From CAVVYV01 sp963752585 (lineage in GTDB: Bacteria > Actinomycetota > Thermoleophilia > Solirubrobacterales > 70-9), in contig CAVVYV010000008.1 in assembly GCA_963752585.1 (NCBI GenBank), positions 719,306-783,305 of the forward strand: DNA of 64,000 nucleotides. Reading direction: 5' to 3'. How positions within the stretch are numbered: the stretch's first letter is position 1; every line of letters starts with the position of its first letter. Shown here piece after piece: positions 17,168 to 27,771 of the stretch. The notes beneath the pieces were generated by a model. It was not told where the DNA came from. It ran no database searches and was given only the letters and a program-made list of their open reading frames with translations. The translations under genes were made by a program, and so were the position numbers.

Positions 17168-17794
17168 CTACGCCGGGACCGGCTCGCCCTGGCAGAGGTC
17201 GCGAATCGTCCCCGCGGCGCGGTCGAACTCCTCGTCCGCCATCACCGGGGTGCCCTCGAAGGGCAGATCGCGATCGATCTCGACCCAGGAGCGGCAGCCG
17301 TGGTGCTCGTCCTTGACCCGGACGGTGACCGGGCGCGGGATCCTGTGGACCCGGAGGAGGAGCACGTGCAGCGGGTGGCGCCGCTTCCAGGCGAGGCGCT
17401 TCTGGGCGTAGTCCGAGGTCCAGATGTGGAATGGGGTGAGCGCCTCGACCACGCGGTGGTCCTCGGTGGTGAAGTGATCGGTGATCTCGGCCCAGGCGCG
17501 GATCCGCACCCGATCGGGCTGGGGGATGCCGCCGTCCTGGAGCAGCGCCCGCGGGGGCGGCTCCTCGTCGGGCCAGACGCCCTCCTCGAGCGCGCGCCGC
17601 AGCTCGGGGTGGTGCGATTCGCGCACCAGGTCGTTCCGCTGGTGGTCGAAGGTGGGGTAGAGGAAGAACTGGTCGTGCTCTACCTCGAAATGCTTGTTCT
17701 CCTCGCGGATCCCGCCCTTGCGCAGCGCGACGAGCTGTTCACCTTCGGCCAGTGCTCGCACGGTCACGGCCCACTCTTTGAAAGCGATCGGCAT
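17168..17794 (-). CDS. DUF1802-family protein
   Basis: The 208-residue product starts at ATG 17794 with MPIAFKEWAVTVRALAEGEQ, followed by LVALRKGGIREENKHFEVEH and FFLYPTFDHQRNDLV, the conserved opening of DUF1802. No catalytic motif is known for this family. There is an internal WTSDYAQKRLAWKRRHPLHV segment and several histidines. The frame is intact. It lies directly upstream of the DUF1152 gene on the same strand with no gap, so the two unknowns are probably co-expressed. An upstream extension to 17908 is unlikely, because it has different composition and no Shine-Dalgarno sequence. Confidence 0.82.
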   Translation of the reverse strand: MPIAFKEWAVTVRALAEGEQLVALRKGGIREENKHFEVEHDQFFLYPTFDHQRNDLVRESHHPELRRALEEGVWPDEEPPPRALLQDGGIPQPDRVRIRAWAEITDHFTTEDHRVVEALTPFHIWTSDYAQKRLAWKRRHPLHVLLLRVHRIPRPVTVRVKDEHHGCRSWVEIDRDLPFEGTPVMADEEFDRAAGTIRDLCQGEPVPA

Positions 17795-17972
17795 ACGTGT
17801 CAGGGGTAGTTCGCGGAGGCGGGGCGCTGATCGAGCACCGGAGCCTCCGCGAAGTGGGCAGTCTAGATGACGGGCTCCGGTTTGACAACCCTTGTGAGCA
17901 AATGTCACAAAGTTACGCCCTTAGCTGTAAGTACCGGAAACCGCATCAGAATGGGGCTGCTCCTCTGGCTGA
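17795..17972. other. Intergenic region between DUF1802 and hyuB
   Basis: About 180 nt of lower GC content, including 17880-17945. It should hold the promoter for the DUF1802-DUF1152 pair and the 3' end of hyuB. I see no clear hairpin or consensus promoter. Confidence 0.4.
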
Positions 17973-19494
17973 TCAGCCAGTCGCCTGGCGCCCGATTCGG
18001 CCCCAGCCGCCGCCCCCCGGGGTCTCGATCCGGAGGCGGTCGCCGGGGCGGAGGTCGCCCTCGGTCTTTCCGGGGATCGGCGCCGCCGTTCAGGGTGTCC
18101 CGTCCGCGCCGCCCGTCCTCGCCCCCGTCGCGCCCGCGTGGGGCGAGGCGGCGGCGCTCGGAGATCAGGGTGAAGTGCATCGGCGCCACGGCCTCGATCT
18201 CGCGGGCGATCCCGTCGCCGCCCCGGTGGAGGCCGGCACCGCCACTGCCGCGGAGGATCGACAGCTCGCGCACCCGCAGCGGGAACTCGGTCTCCAGCGC
18301 CTCGACCGGGGTGTTCAGGGTGTTCGACATCGCCACGTGGATCGCGCTCGGCCCGTCCGCGTCGGGGCAGGCGCCCTGTCCGCCGCAGATCGTCTCGTAG
18401 TAGGTGAAGCGGTCGTCCGCGAGCGTGAAGTTGTTCATCGTCCCCTGGCCCTGGGCGGGAACCGGCTTGAACGCGCCGAGGGCGTCGATCACCAGGTCGG
18501 CGACGCGGCTGGAGGTCTCGACGTTCCCCGCGGTGACCGCGGCGGGCGGGCGCGCGTTCAGCAGGCAGCCCTCGGGCGCGCGCACCTCGACCGGCCGCCA
18601 GGCGCCGGCGGAGGGCGGCGCCTCCGGATCGCAGACGACCCGGACGGCGTAGGAGCAGGCCGCCCAGGTGACCGAGATCGGGCAGTTGAGGTTGCCCTCC
18701 ACCTGCGGGTCGGTTCCCTCGAAGTCGAGGGTCAGGGCCGATCGCCGCGGATGCTCGCCCGCACCCGCAGCACGATCTCCGTCCCATCCGCGGCCTCGAG
18801 GCGGTCCACCGCGTCGCCATCGCCGTCGGGCAGTGGCCGCGAGCGCGGCCCGGGTGCGGCGCTCGGCGTAGTCGAGGATCTCCGCCATCCCCGATCGCAG
18901 CGGCTCGCGGCCGTGCCGCGCGCAGAGCTCGCGCAGGCGGGTGATCCCGGTCAGGTTGGCGGCCCGCTGCGCGCGGAAGTCGGCGAGGCGCTGGTCGGGG
19001 TCCCGCATCCGCTCGGCGAGGCCGCGCAACACCTCGTCATCGGCCCTGCGTCGGCGGGATCACCACGCCCTCCTGGTCCAGCCGGGTCGAGAAGGCCGGC
19101 ATCCCGCCTGGGGTCTCGCCGCCGATGTCGGCGTGGTGGGCCCGGCTCGCCGCGAACCCGAGCAGCTCCTCCTCGACGAAGACCGGTGAGATCAGGGTGA
19201 CGTCGGGGAGGTGGGTGCCGCCCCGGTAGGGGTCGTTGAGCACCCAGAGATCGCCCTCGGCCTGGGGCTCGTCGACGATCGCGGCGACCGCGGCGGGCAT
19301 CGAGCCGAGGTGCACGGGTATGTGCTCGGCCTGCATGATCAGCTCCCCGGCCGGATCGAAGAGCGCGGTCGAGCAGTCGTGGCGCTCCTTGATGTTCGAG
19401 GAGTGCGCCGAGCGGATCAGGACGGCGCCCATCTCCTCGCAGCGCCGCCCGCAGGCCCGCCCGATCAGCACCTGGAGGGTGACGGGTCGATCAT
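17973..19494 (-). CDS. hyuB: Hydantoinase/oxoprolinase/acetone carboxylase subunit B (several frame breaks)
   Basis: This is the B subunit of an ATP-dependent amidohydrolase or carboxylase of the HyuAB family. Blocks in order are EEMGAVLIRSAHSSNIKERH, DCSTALFDPAGELIMQAEHI, PVHLGSMPAAVAAIVDEPQA, GDLWVLNDPYRGGTHLPDVT, HHADIGGETPGGMPAFSTRL, DFEGTDPQVEGNLNCPIS and a C-terminal ETPGGGGWGRIGRQ before a TGA at 17973-17975. The ATG at 19494 overlaps the hyuA stop (ATGA), so the subunits are translationally coupled. Breaks lie near 19486, 19047 (CAGGGCCGATG), 18830 (two) and 18060. The substrate (hydantoin, 5-oxoproline or other) cannot be told from sequence. Confidence 0.88.
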
Positions 19495-21472
19495 CGGAGC
19501 GCCCTCGCATCGATCGTCCCCGACTCGTCCACCGACGCGGCCCACCCAGGGGGGAGGACCAGGGTCGCCTCGGGCAGCTCGAAAACGCACGGGCCCTCCG
19601 CCCGCAGGCCCGCCGCCGGCTCGCCGCGGAGAACGCTGGTCTCGAGCCACTCCCCGCCGAAGCGGGCCCGGCGCGATTCCTCGGCGATCCCATCTCCCTC
19701 GGCGGCGCGAGGGCGCGGCTCGGGGCCGGGCACCGCGGCCGCGACCCGAATCCCGACCAGCTCCAGCTCGCCGTCGGGGTCGCGGTAGCCGTAGCGCGCC
19801 TCGTGCTCGCGGGCGAAGGCCTCGGCCAGGGCCGAGATCTCCTCCTCAGGGGCCCCCGGGATCGGGAGCGAGAACGACTGCCCCCGGTAGCGGAGCTCGT
19901 AGACGACCTCGAGCTCCGCTCCGTCGAGGCCCTCGCGGGCGATGCCCGCGAGCTCCCGCACCTGATCCTCGAGCCGCTCGGCGGTCAGCTCCGGCCCGCT
20001 CAGGAGCACCGTTCGGGCCGTGTCCTGGCGGCGGCCGGCGGCGATCAGGCCGAGCGCCGAGAGCACCCCGCTCGCGCGCGGGCAGAGGATCCGCGAGATC
20101 TCCAGCTCGTCGGCGAGCGCCGCCGCATGCATCGGGCCCGCCCCCCCGAACGGGAGCAGGGCGAAGCGCCGCGGATCGATCCCGCGCTCCACCGTCATCA
20201 CCCGCAAGCGCCCGGATCATCTCCTGGTTGGCGACCCGGATGATCCCCTCCGCCGCCTCGGTCGGCTCGAGGCTCGAGGGCCTTGGCGAGCGCGGCGACG
20301 CTTGCGGCGGCGGCCTCGGCGTCGAGGGCGACGCCGCCGGCGAGCGGTGAGTCGGGCGCCAGGTAGCCGAGCAGCAGGTTGGCGTCGGTGACCGTCGGCT
20401 CGGTGCCCCCGCGCCCGTAGCAGGCGGGGCCGGGGTCGGCGCCCGCGGACCGGGGGCCGACCCGGAGGGCGCCACCCTGGTCTCGCCAGCCGATCGAGCC
20501 GCCGCCGGCTCCGACCGTGTGGACGTCGACCATCGGCAGCTGGATCGGGCGGCCGTCGATCTCGCGGGAGTCGGTGCGCCGCACCTCGCCTCCCTCGACC
20601 ACGCAGACGTCGCAGGAGGTCCCGCCCATGTCGAGGCCGAGCACGTCCTCGACCCCGGCGGTGCGGGCGAGGGATCCCGCCCCGACCGCGCCGCCGGCCG
20701 GGCCGGAGAGGACGCTCCACGCCCCCGAGCGGGCCGCCTCGGCGGCGGTCGCGGTGCCCCCCGAGGAGCGCATCACCTGCGGCTCGGGCACCCCGCGCTC
20801 GCGGCACGCCTCGGCGAGGCTGGCGAGGTAGCGGCCGAGAAGGGGGGAGAGGTAGGCGTCGATCACGGTGGTCGAGCAGCGCTCGTACTCCCGGAACTGG
20901 GGAAGCACCTCGTGCGAGGCGGAGACGTGAAGGCCGGGAAGCGCCTCGCGGAGGGCGGCCGCGATCCGGGACTCGTGCCGGTGATCGGAGAACGAGAAGA
21001 GCAGGCAGATCGCCACCGATTCGGCGCCGGATCGCCCGACCTCTGCCACGAGTCGCTCGACCTCGGCCTCCTCCAGCTCCTCGACGACCCCGCCGGAGCT
21101 GATTCGCTCGGCGGCCTCGAAGCGAAGCTCGCGCTCGGCCAGGGCCGTGGGGCGGGGCGCGCAGGGGTGGTAGAGCCTGGGCCGGCTCTGGCGCCCGATC
21201 TCGAGCAGGTCGGCGAAGCCACGGGTTGCGATCAGCGCCGTGCGCGCGCCGCGCCCCTCGAGCAGGGCATTGGTGCCGACGGTCATCCCGTGGGTGAACC
21301 CCTCGATCGCGGAGGCGGAGGCGCCGGCACGCCCGAGCACCTCCTCGATCGACGCGATCACCGCCTGCGACTGGTCCTCGGGGGTGCTCGGGACCTTGGC
21401 GGTGTGGAGGCGCTCGCCATCGATCAGGGCGGCGTCGGTGAAGGTCCCGCCGACATCGACGCCGAGCAACAT
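19491..21472 (-). CDS. hyuA: Hydantoinase/oxoprolinase/acetone carboxylase subunit A (two frame breaks)
   Basis: The start at ATG 21472 gives MLLGVDVGGTFTDAALIDGE, the actin-like ATPase phosphate-1 motif of the family. GFTHGMTVGTNALLEGRGAR and VLGLDMGGTSCDVCVVEGGE (second phosphate motif) follow, then DVHTVGAGGGSIGW, GADPGPACYGRGGTEPTVTD and DPRRFALLPFGGAGPMHAAA. Breaks near 20275 (doubled CTCGAG context) and 20212 must be repaired to give ~660 residues. HyuA binds ATP and works with HyuB on cyclic amides or ketones. A strong hairpin separates it from the upstream gene at 21570, so it should have its own promoter. Confidence 0.9.
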
Positions 21473-21495
21473 TCCCCGAACCTACACAGGGTCGA

Positions 21496-21517
21496 GGCCC
21501 CGGCCTGAGCCGGGGCC
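21496..21517 (-). terminator. 9-bp GC hairpin upstream of hyuA
   Basis: GGCCCCGGC (21496-21504) pairs with GCCGGGGCC (21509-21517) with a CTGA loop. It lies between the stop of the gene at 21570 and the hyuA start, so it probably terminates the upstream gene on the minus strand. Confidence 0.65.
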
Positions 21518-21569
21518 GTCCCCTAGCGCCTCAACGCTGGTGAAGCCCCCAATGTCGGCAGTCGTACCC

Positions 21570-22008
21570 CTAAGCGGCTGCACCGACCTCTTCGAAGGCG
21601 TCGAAGGCCTCCTCGAGGTGCTTGTGCGAGGGGCAGTAATCCCGCCCCGGAAGTGGTTCGCGCTGGCACGGCGTCCCCTTGCGGGTGCTGGCCAGGCAGT
21701 TCCTCGGGTTCCCGTCGAGCGAGACGTCGTCGGGCAGGTTCTCGAGGAAGTCGATCGCGAGATCGAGGTAGCGCTCGATCACCATGTAGACCCGCACCTG
21801 CTCGGCAAGAGCGAAGTGCTCGCGGACCTCGGTGAACAGCGTCTTGGCCGGGCGGGCGAAGTAACGGCGGTCTCCCGCGAGCCGCCTGATCGTCCCTTCG
21901 CAGGCCCGGAGCAGGTCCTGGCGCGCCGCGATCGATCGATTCGAGACCGTCCCGATCATCGATTTGCGGCGCCAGTTCGCGGTAGATAGACCGACTAAAC
22001 CGGTACAT
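21570..22008 (-). CDS. Small helical protein with C-terminal zinc treble-clef-like motif (one frame break)
   Basis: The start at ATG 22008 sits behind AAAGGAGAGAGAG, a strong Shine-Dalgarno sequence, and gives MYRFSRSIYRELAPQI. An extra base near 21955 shifts into the frame SIAARQDLLRACEGTIRRLA, LFTEVREHFALAEQVRVYMV and IERYLDLAIDFLENLPDD. The C-terminus has CLASTRKGTPC, then DYCPSHKHLEE, a C-C-C-H pattern like small zinc-binding DUFs of actinobacteria. Repaired length is ~145 residues. Function is not recognised. It is followed by the terminator at 21496. Confidence 0.7.
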
Positions 22009-22196
22009 GCACTCTCTCTCCTTTGCCCCCCTGAAGACCTCATCCGCAGGCGAATCCCGTTTCCGGTCTCCGCCCCGGTCCTTCAGGCGGCGGGCATTGA
22101 AACATGTGTCGATGAAGGCAATTGGCCCCTGCGTTAAGGCTATGTTAATCAGTTTTGGGTACGGAAGCCACCAGATTTGTGAGTAGCGGCCCCTAC
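22009..22196. other. AT-richer intergenic region upstream of the 22008 gene
   Basis: About 190 nt separate the nadB stop from the 22008 start on the same strand. It includes a relatively AT-rich patch (22085-22160, with TATGTTAATCAG) that probably carries the promoter for the downstream small protein. I could not fix a convincing -35/-10 pair. Confidence 0.35.
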
Positions 22197-23649
22197 TCAG
22201 TTCCACCGAGCCCACTCGAGCTCCTCGTCCCGGCAGACGAGATGGCGCCAATCGAGGGCGGGATCCTGGGCGGGGAACTCGACCCGGCGGTGGGAGCCGC
22301 GGGACTCCTCCCGCTCGAGCGCGAAGCGGGCGATCAGGCGGGCGAGCGGGTAGGGGTCGGCGAGCAGCCGCTCGAGTTGATCGCGCCTGCGCCGCGGCCC
22401 GGCGAGTCGCCAGACGGCGTCGCGGGTCTCGGCGGGCGGGGACTCGAACCGCCAAGCGGGCGGCTCGGGCGGGGAGGCCGCGGGCTCCCCTCCGCCGCGG
22501 AAGCCGCCCGGGCGGCGCGGGCTCCGAGCACGAAGCACTCGGTGAGTGAGTTGGAGGCGAGCCTGTTTGCGCCGTGCAGCCCCGTGCAGCCGCACTCGCC
22601 GACCGCGTAGAGGCCGGGCAGCGACGAGCGCCCCTCGAGGTCGGTTGCCACTCCTCCCATCACGTAGTGGGAGGCCGGGGCGACCGGAACCGGCTCGGCC
22701 GCCGGGTCGACCCCCGCCCTGCGGAGCGCCTCGAAGATGTTCGGGAATCGCTCCTCGCAGGATCCCGCGGAGGTCGAGCAGCACGTGGTCGGTGCCGTCG
22801 GTCGCCATCCGGTCGAGGACGGCGAGGGTGACGACGTCGCGCGGTGCGAGCTCGTCGGTGAAGCGCTCGCCATTGGCGTCGAGCAGCGGCGCGCCCTCGC
22901 CGCGTACCGCCTCGGTGACCAGCAGCCCGTCCGCGTCGTTGCCGCGGAGCCGCCAGCGCGGTCGGGTGGAACTGGCAGAGCTCGAGGTCGGCTACCTCGG
23001 CGCCGGCCGCGTGCGCGATCACGGTCCCCGCTCCGATCGCGCCCCAGGGGTTGGTCGTTCGCGCCCAGAGCGCGGCGGCGCCGCCGGTGGCGAGGATCGT
23101 CGCTCCGGCGGCGATCTCGCCGGCGTCGGTGACGACGCCGTGACAGCGGTCGCCGTCCGACCAGAGCGCCACCGCCGAGGTGCCCTCGGCGACCTCGATC
23201 CTGGGCTCGGCCGCGGCGAGGGCGGCGAGCCGCTCGGTGATTCGCCGGCCGGTGCCGGCGCCCCCGGCGTGAACGACCCGCCGCCGCGAGTGCCCGCCCT
23301 CGAGCGCGAGCGAGAGGCTGCCGTCGGGGTCGCGGTCGAATTCGACCCCGCGGGCCTCGAGCTCCGAGACGACCCCGGGCGCCTCGCGGGCAAGCTGCTC
23401 GGCGGCCGACGGTCGGCAGGCGTTGCGGCCGGCGGCGAGGGTGTCCTCGACGTGAAGCTTCGGGGAGTCATCGGGGCCGACCGCGGCGGCGAGGCCGCCC
23501 TGGGCCCAGAAGCTCGAGCTCTCGGGGAGCGGCTTGCGCGAGATCATCGTCACCTCGGCCCCCGCATCGGCGGCGGTCAGCGCCGCGTACAGCCCCGCCG
23601 CCCCGCCCCCGACCACGGCCACGTCGCAGCTGCGCGCGTTCGACGGCAT
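22197..23649 (-). CDS. nadB: NadB, L-aspartate oxidase (several frame breaks)
   Basis: This FAD enzyme oxidises aspartate to iminoaspartate, the first step of de novo NAD synthesis. The chosen start, ATG 23649, gives MPSNARSCDVAVVGGGAAGL with the Rossmann FAD loop. SSSFWAQGGLAAAVGPDDS and the active-site region DLELCQFHPTAL are present. Later blocks are GNDADGLLVTEAVRGEGAPL, DELAPRDVVTLAVLDRM, VAPASHYVMGGVATDLEGRS and YAVGECGCTGLHGANRLASN, then SLTECFVLGARAA. Breaks lie near 22965, 22765 and 22500. nadA and nadC are not in the window. It is divergent from the deacetylase gene, with 40 nt between starts. Confidence 0.92.
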
Positions 23650-23689
23650 CAAGCCGACAACCGTATCCGCCCGGTTACCTTGCAGGCCC

Positions 23690-24695
<1,006 letters not shown>

Positions 24696-24710
24696 CCGCG
24701 CCGCCGCTGC

Positions 24711-26600
24711 TCAGGCCGTCAGCTGGTCCTTCAGCTCGTCGAGCATCCCCTTCGGGAAGCCGGGGACCGAATCGAGGTCGTCGACCGTGTCGAAGCCCTC
24801 CTGGCGCTCGCGGTAGGCGATCACCCGGGTCGCCTGGGTGACCGACAGCCCCAGGTCGCGGAGCTGATCGAAGGACGCCTCGTTCACGTTGACCAGGTCG
24901 CCGGCCGGCTTTGATCCGGCGGCGGTCTTCGTGGCCGCCGTCTTTGTGGCCTCCGCCGCCGGCTCTTCCGCCTCCTCGGGTTCTTCCGGCTCCTCGGGCT
25001 CCTCAAGTTCCTCCGGCTCGGGCTCTTCCGGCTCCTCCTCGGGTTCCTCGGGCTCGTCCTCCTCGTCCGGCTCCCCTTCTGCCTCCAACTTCCGCCGGCC
25101 GAAGAAGAGGAAGCGCCGCCGCCCGAGCGCTGGCTGCTCGGCGGTCTCCTCCGCTTCCTCCTCGGTTTCCTCCAGGTCCTCCGGTTCCTCTTCCTCCAGC
25201 TCCTCCGGCTCTTCGGACTCATCGGGTTCCTCGGGCTCCGGCTCCGGCTCCTCGTCTTCCTCCGGCTCCTCGTCTTCCTCCGGTTCCTCCGGCTCCGGCT
25301 CCGGCTCGACCTCGGGCTCGGTCTCGACCGGAGCGCCAAGCTCGACCGACGCGGCGTGCGCCTCGGCGCTGGCCGCCTTCGCGCTCACCCCCTCGATCCG
25401 CTCCTCGAGCTCGCGGTAGCGGGCCTCGCGCTCCGCGGCCGCCCGCTTCAGCTCCTCCTCCGACGCCTCCCCGAGGCGCCGCTCCGCTGAGTCGGCTCGC
25501 TCCTCCGCCTCGTGGAGCTGCCGCTCGGCGGCGTGCAGGGCGCGCCCCGCCTTCTCAAGCTCCTCGGCCAGCTCTCGCTCTCGCTCGGCGATCCTCTCCT
25601 CGGCCTTGCGCTCGATCTCACTCCCGGCGCTCCGCTTCAGCTCCTCCGTCTGGGTCCGGAGCCACTCGGCGGCGGCGGCGCGCGCGGTCACCTCCACGTC
25701 CAGGCTCGCCTCCTCGGCCTCGGCGGCCCGGCGCTCGGCCTTGTCCGCGCGCCTCGATTCCTCCTCGACTGCGACCCGCACCCGCTCCTCGGCATCGGCC
25801 TTGAGCTTTCGCTCCTGCTCGCTCAGGCGTCGCTCGGCGGCTCCCAGCATCCGCGCCTCGGTCTTCTTCTCGGCTTCCCGGAGGGTGGTTTGCATCTCCT
25901 CCTCGGCCCTCTCCCGCAACCGCCCGGTCTCGGCCTCGACCCGCTCCGCGGCCTCGCTCCGAAGCCGCTCGGCCTCCTGCTTCAGCCGCGACTCCGCCGC
26001 CAGCACACGCTCGCTCGCGCTCTCCACCTGGGCCGCGATCGTGTCGAGCCGAGCCTGGGCGGCGTCCGCAGCCTCCGCGGCAGTCTTCCGCTCGCGCTCG
26101 AGGTCCTGCTCGCGGCGCTTCAGCTCGGCCTCGAAGCGCTGCTCCGCCGCCTCGCGGGCGACCTCGACGTCCTCCTTCGCGCGGCGCTGGGCTTCCGATC
26201 TGACCTCGCGGATCCGCTCGGCGATATCGCCCTCGCGATCGCCGATCTCCTTCCTGATCTCCGCCTCGATCTCCCGGCGCAGCTCCTCGCGCTGGTCCCG
26301 AATCCACTCCGCGTCCCGCCCCTTTGCTCCGGCGCTCGCCCCGCCCTCGGCCGCCCGCACCTCGGCCTCCCTCAGCCGGCGCTCGACCTCGTCCAGCGAC
26401 TTCGCCGCCTTCTCGCGCTCGCGCTCCAGGTCCCGCTCGAGGGCGAGGATCTCGGCCGTCGCCCGCTCCTCGGCGCTACGCCGCGCGGCCTCAACAGCCT
26501 CCTTCAGCCGCTCGTCGCGCTCCCCGTTGCTGGGCTTCCGCGTGCCCTCCGGCCCGGGCTCGCCGGTGAGCCACTCGGAGGTATCGGGGCTCTCGGCCAT
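24711..26600 (-). CDS. Long coiled-coil, acidic-repeat and helix-hairpin-helix protein
   Basis: The intact 629-residue protein has three parts. Residues ~25-410 are almost continuous charged heptad sequence (for example EEEMQTTLREAEKKTEARML), so a long parallel coiled coil is expected. Residues ~415-545 are Glu/Pro repeats (EPEPEEPEEDEEPEEDEEPE) interrupted by a basic aromatic island ALGRRRFLFFGRRKLEA. Residues ~565-629 are a ComEA-like helix-hairpin-helix domain (VNVNEASFDQLRDLGLSVTQ; DDLDSVPGFPKGMLDELKDQ), which usually binds DNA non-specifically. There is no signal peptide or membrane helix. DNA organisation or a cell-pole scaffold is a possible role; I do not recognise a named family. Confidence 0.8.
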   Translation of the reverse strand: MAESPDTSEWLTGEPGPEGTRKPSNGERDERLKEAVEAARRSAEERATAEILALERDLEREREKAAKSLDEVERRLREAEVRAAEGGASAGAKGRDAEWIRDQREELRREIEAEIRKEIGDREGDIAERIREVRSEAQRRAKEDVEVAREAAEQRFEAELKRREQDLERERKTAAEAADAAQARLDTIAAQVESASERVLAAESRLKQEAERLRSEAAERVEAETGRLRERAEEEMQTTLREAEKKTEARMLGAAERRLSEQERKLKADAEERVRVAVEEESRRADKAERRAAEAEEASLDVEVTARAAAAEWLRTQTEELKRSAGSEIERKAEERIAERERELAEELEKAGRALHAAERQLHEAEERADSAERRLGEASEEELKRAAAEREARYRELEERIEGVSAKAASAEAHAASVELGAPVETEPEVEPEPEPEEPEEDEEPEEDEEPEPEPEEPDESEEPEELEEEEPEDLEETEEEAEETAEQPALGRRRFLFFGRRKLEAEGEPDEEDEPEEPEEEPEEPEPEELEEPEEPEEPEEAEEPAAEATKTAATKTAAGSKPAGDLVNVNEASFDQLRDLGLSVTQATRVIAYRERQEGFDTVDDLDSVPGFPKGMLDELKDQLTA

Positions 26601-26740
26601 CCGGCTTTCACTCTACGGAACGGCGAGGCCAGAGCAAAACACTGGCACGCGGGCGTTCGCGATTCGCGACATCCGCGTCTGGTTCGGTGCGTTGCGGCCG
26701 GCGAGGATCGGTGGGAATCCGAAAACGGAGGAGGCACTCT

Positions 26741-26983
26741 ATGCACGCAATCTTCGCCCGGGCCTACCTGGCCGCCGGTCTCGCCTCGAGGCGGCTATAC
26801 CAGGTCGGCGGGCAGCGGGGCCAGGGGACGGTCGAGTACGTCGGCCTCATCCTCCTGGTCGCGCTGCTGATGGTCGGGATGGTGGCCGCGATGAAGGGCT
26901 TCCAGGGAAGACAGGGCCTGGAGCTGGCCGAGACGATCGTCGACAAGATCCGCTCCGCCGTCAACCAGGTCACCTTCAAGTAG
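26741..26983 (+). CDS. Flp-type pilin-like protein
   Basis: The start at ATG 26741 behind GGAGGAGG gives 80 residues. After a short basic leader, the sequence GQRGQGTVEYVGLILLVALL has a class IVb prepilin processing site (after the Gly/Gln, with glutamate at +5 as in Flp and TadE proteins) followed by a single hydrophobic helix. The mature C-terminus is short (RQGLELAETIVDKIRSAVNQ). Such pilins are assembled by Tad machines; no tad genes lie in this window, so it may be an orphan copy. It is divergent from the coiled-coil gene. Confidence 0.75.
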   Translation: MHAIFARAYLAAGLASRRLYQVGGQRGQGTVEYVGLILLVALLMVGMVAAMKGFQGRQGLELAETIVDKIRSAVNQVTFK

Positions 26984-27032
26984 GGAGTTTGACGCTGGAT
27001 GGGGCTCGGCGCCGTCTGCGAGACTGGCGCCG

Positions 27033-27767
27033 ATGCCCGCCAGCCGCAGCTACGACCGGTCCCCGGCCGACCTGCGGCCGGTGACGATCGAGCCCGGCTT
27101 CGTTCGCACCGCCGACGGCTCGGCGCTGATCTCGCAGGGCGAGACCCGGGTGATCTGCACCGCCTCGGTCAGCGACTCCGTCCCGCGGTGGCTGGAGGGG
27201 AAGGGGCGCGGGTGGGTGACCGCCGAGTACGCGATGCTCCCCGCGTCCACCGGCGAGCGCAAGGCCCGGGACGTCAGCCGGGGGCGCCAGGACGGCCGCG
27301 GGGTCGAGATCCAGCGGCTGATCGGCCGCTCGCTGCGGGGGGTGGTCGATTTCGGGGCGCTTGGCGAGCGCTCGGTGTTCGTCGACTGCGACGTGCTCCA
27401 GGCCGATGGCGGCACTCGATGTGCGGCGATCACCGGCGGCTACGTCGCCCTGCAGCTCGCCCTCGACGCCCTGGTCGACAGAGGCGACCTCGAGCGGCTG
27501 CCGCTCGACCAGTCGGTGGCGGCGGTCAGCGTCGGGATGGTCGAGGGGAACGCCCTCTGCGACCTCGATTACGGCGAGGACTCCTCGGCCGATGTAGACG
27601 CCAACGTGGTGGTGACCGGCGACGGCGGCCTGGTCGAGGTCCAGGCAACCGCCGAGAGGACGCCGCTCTCCCGCGCCCATCTCGACGAGCTCCTGTCGCT
27701 GGCGGAGGGTGGGATCGCCCGGCTGCGGGCGGCCCAGGACGAGGCCGTCGGGGGCCTGCCAGGCTAG
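27033..27767 (+). CDS. rph: RNase PH, tRNA 3'-end phosphorolytic exoribonuclease
   Basis: RNase PH trims tRNA 3' ends using phosphate. The 244-residue intact product starts MPASRSYDRSPADLRPVTIE. It has the conserved VICTASVSDSVPRWLEGKGR, GWVTAEYAMLPASTGERKAR and GRGVEIQRLIGRSLRGVVDF (active-site arginines), then LQADGGTRCAAITGGYVAL and ANVVVTGDGGLVEVQATAER. The next gene, rdgB, starts 4 nt after the stop, and the rph-rdgB pair is widely conserved in actinobacteria. No frame break is visible. Confidence 0.96.
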   Translation: MPASRSYDRSPADLRPVTIEPGFVRTADGSALISQGETRVICTASVSDSVPRWLEGKGRGWVTAEYAMLPASTGERKARDVSRGRQDGRGVEIQRLIGRSLRGVVDFGALGERSVFVDCDVLQADGGTRCAAITGGYVALQLALDALVDRGDLERLPLDQSVAAVSVGMVEGNALCDLDYGEDSSADVDANVVVTGDGGLVEVQATAERTPLSRAHLDELLSLAEGGIARLRAAQDEAVGGLPG

Positions 27768-27771
27768 GTCC

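Noticed and set aside
25320..25960. Glu/Pro repeats in the coiled-coil gene as a CRISPR-like or mobile repeat
   Set aside because: The repeats are short coding triplet patterns without spacers of constant length.
24889..27084. Several long Ser/Arg-rich or Leu-rich frames opposite the coiled-coil gene
   Set aside because: They are antisense to a highly repetitive charged-codon gene and show no domains or start signals.
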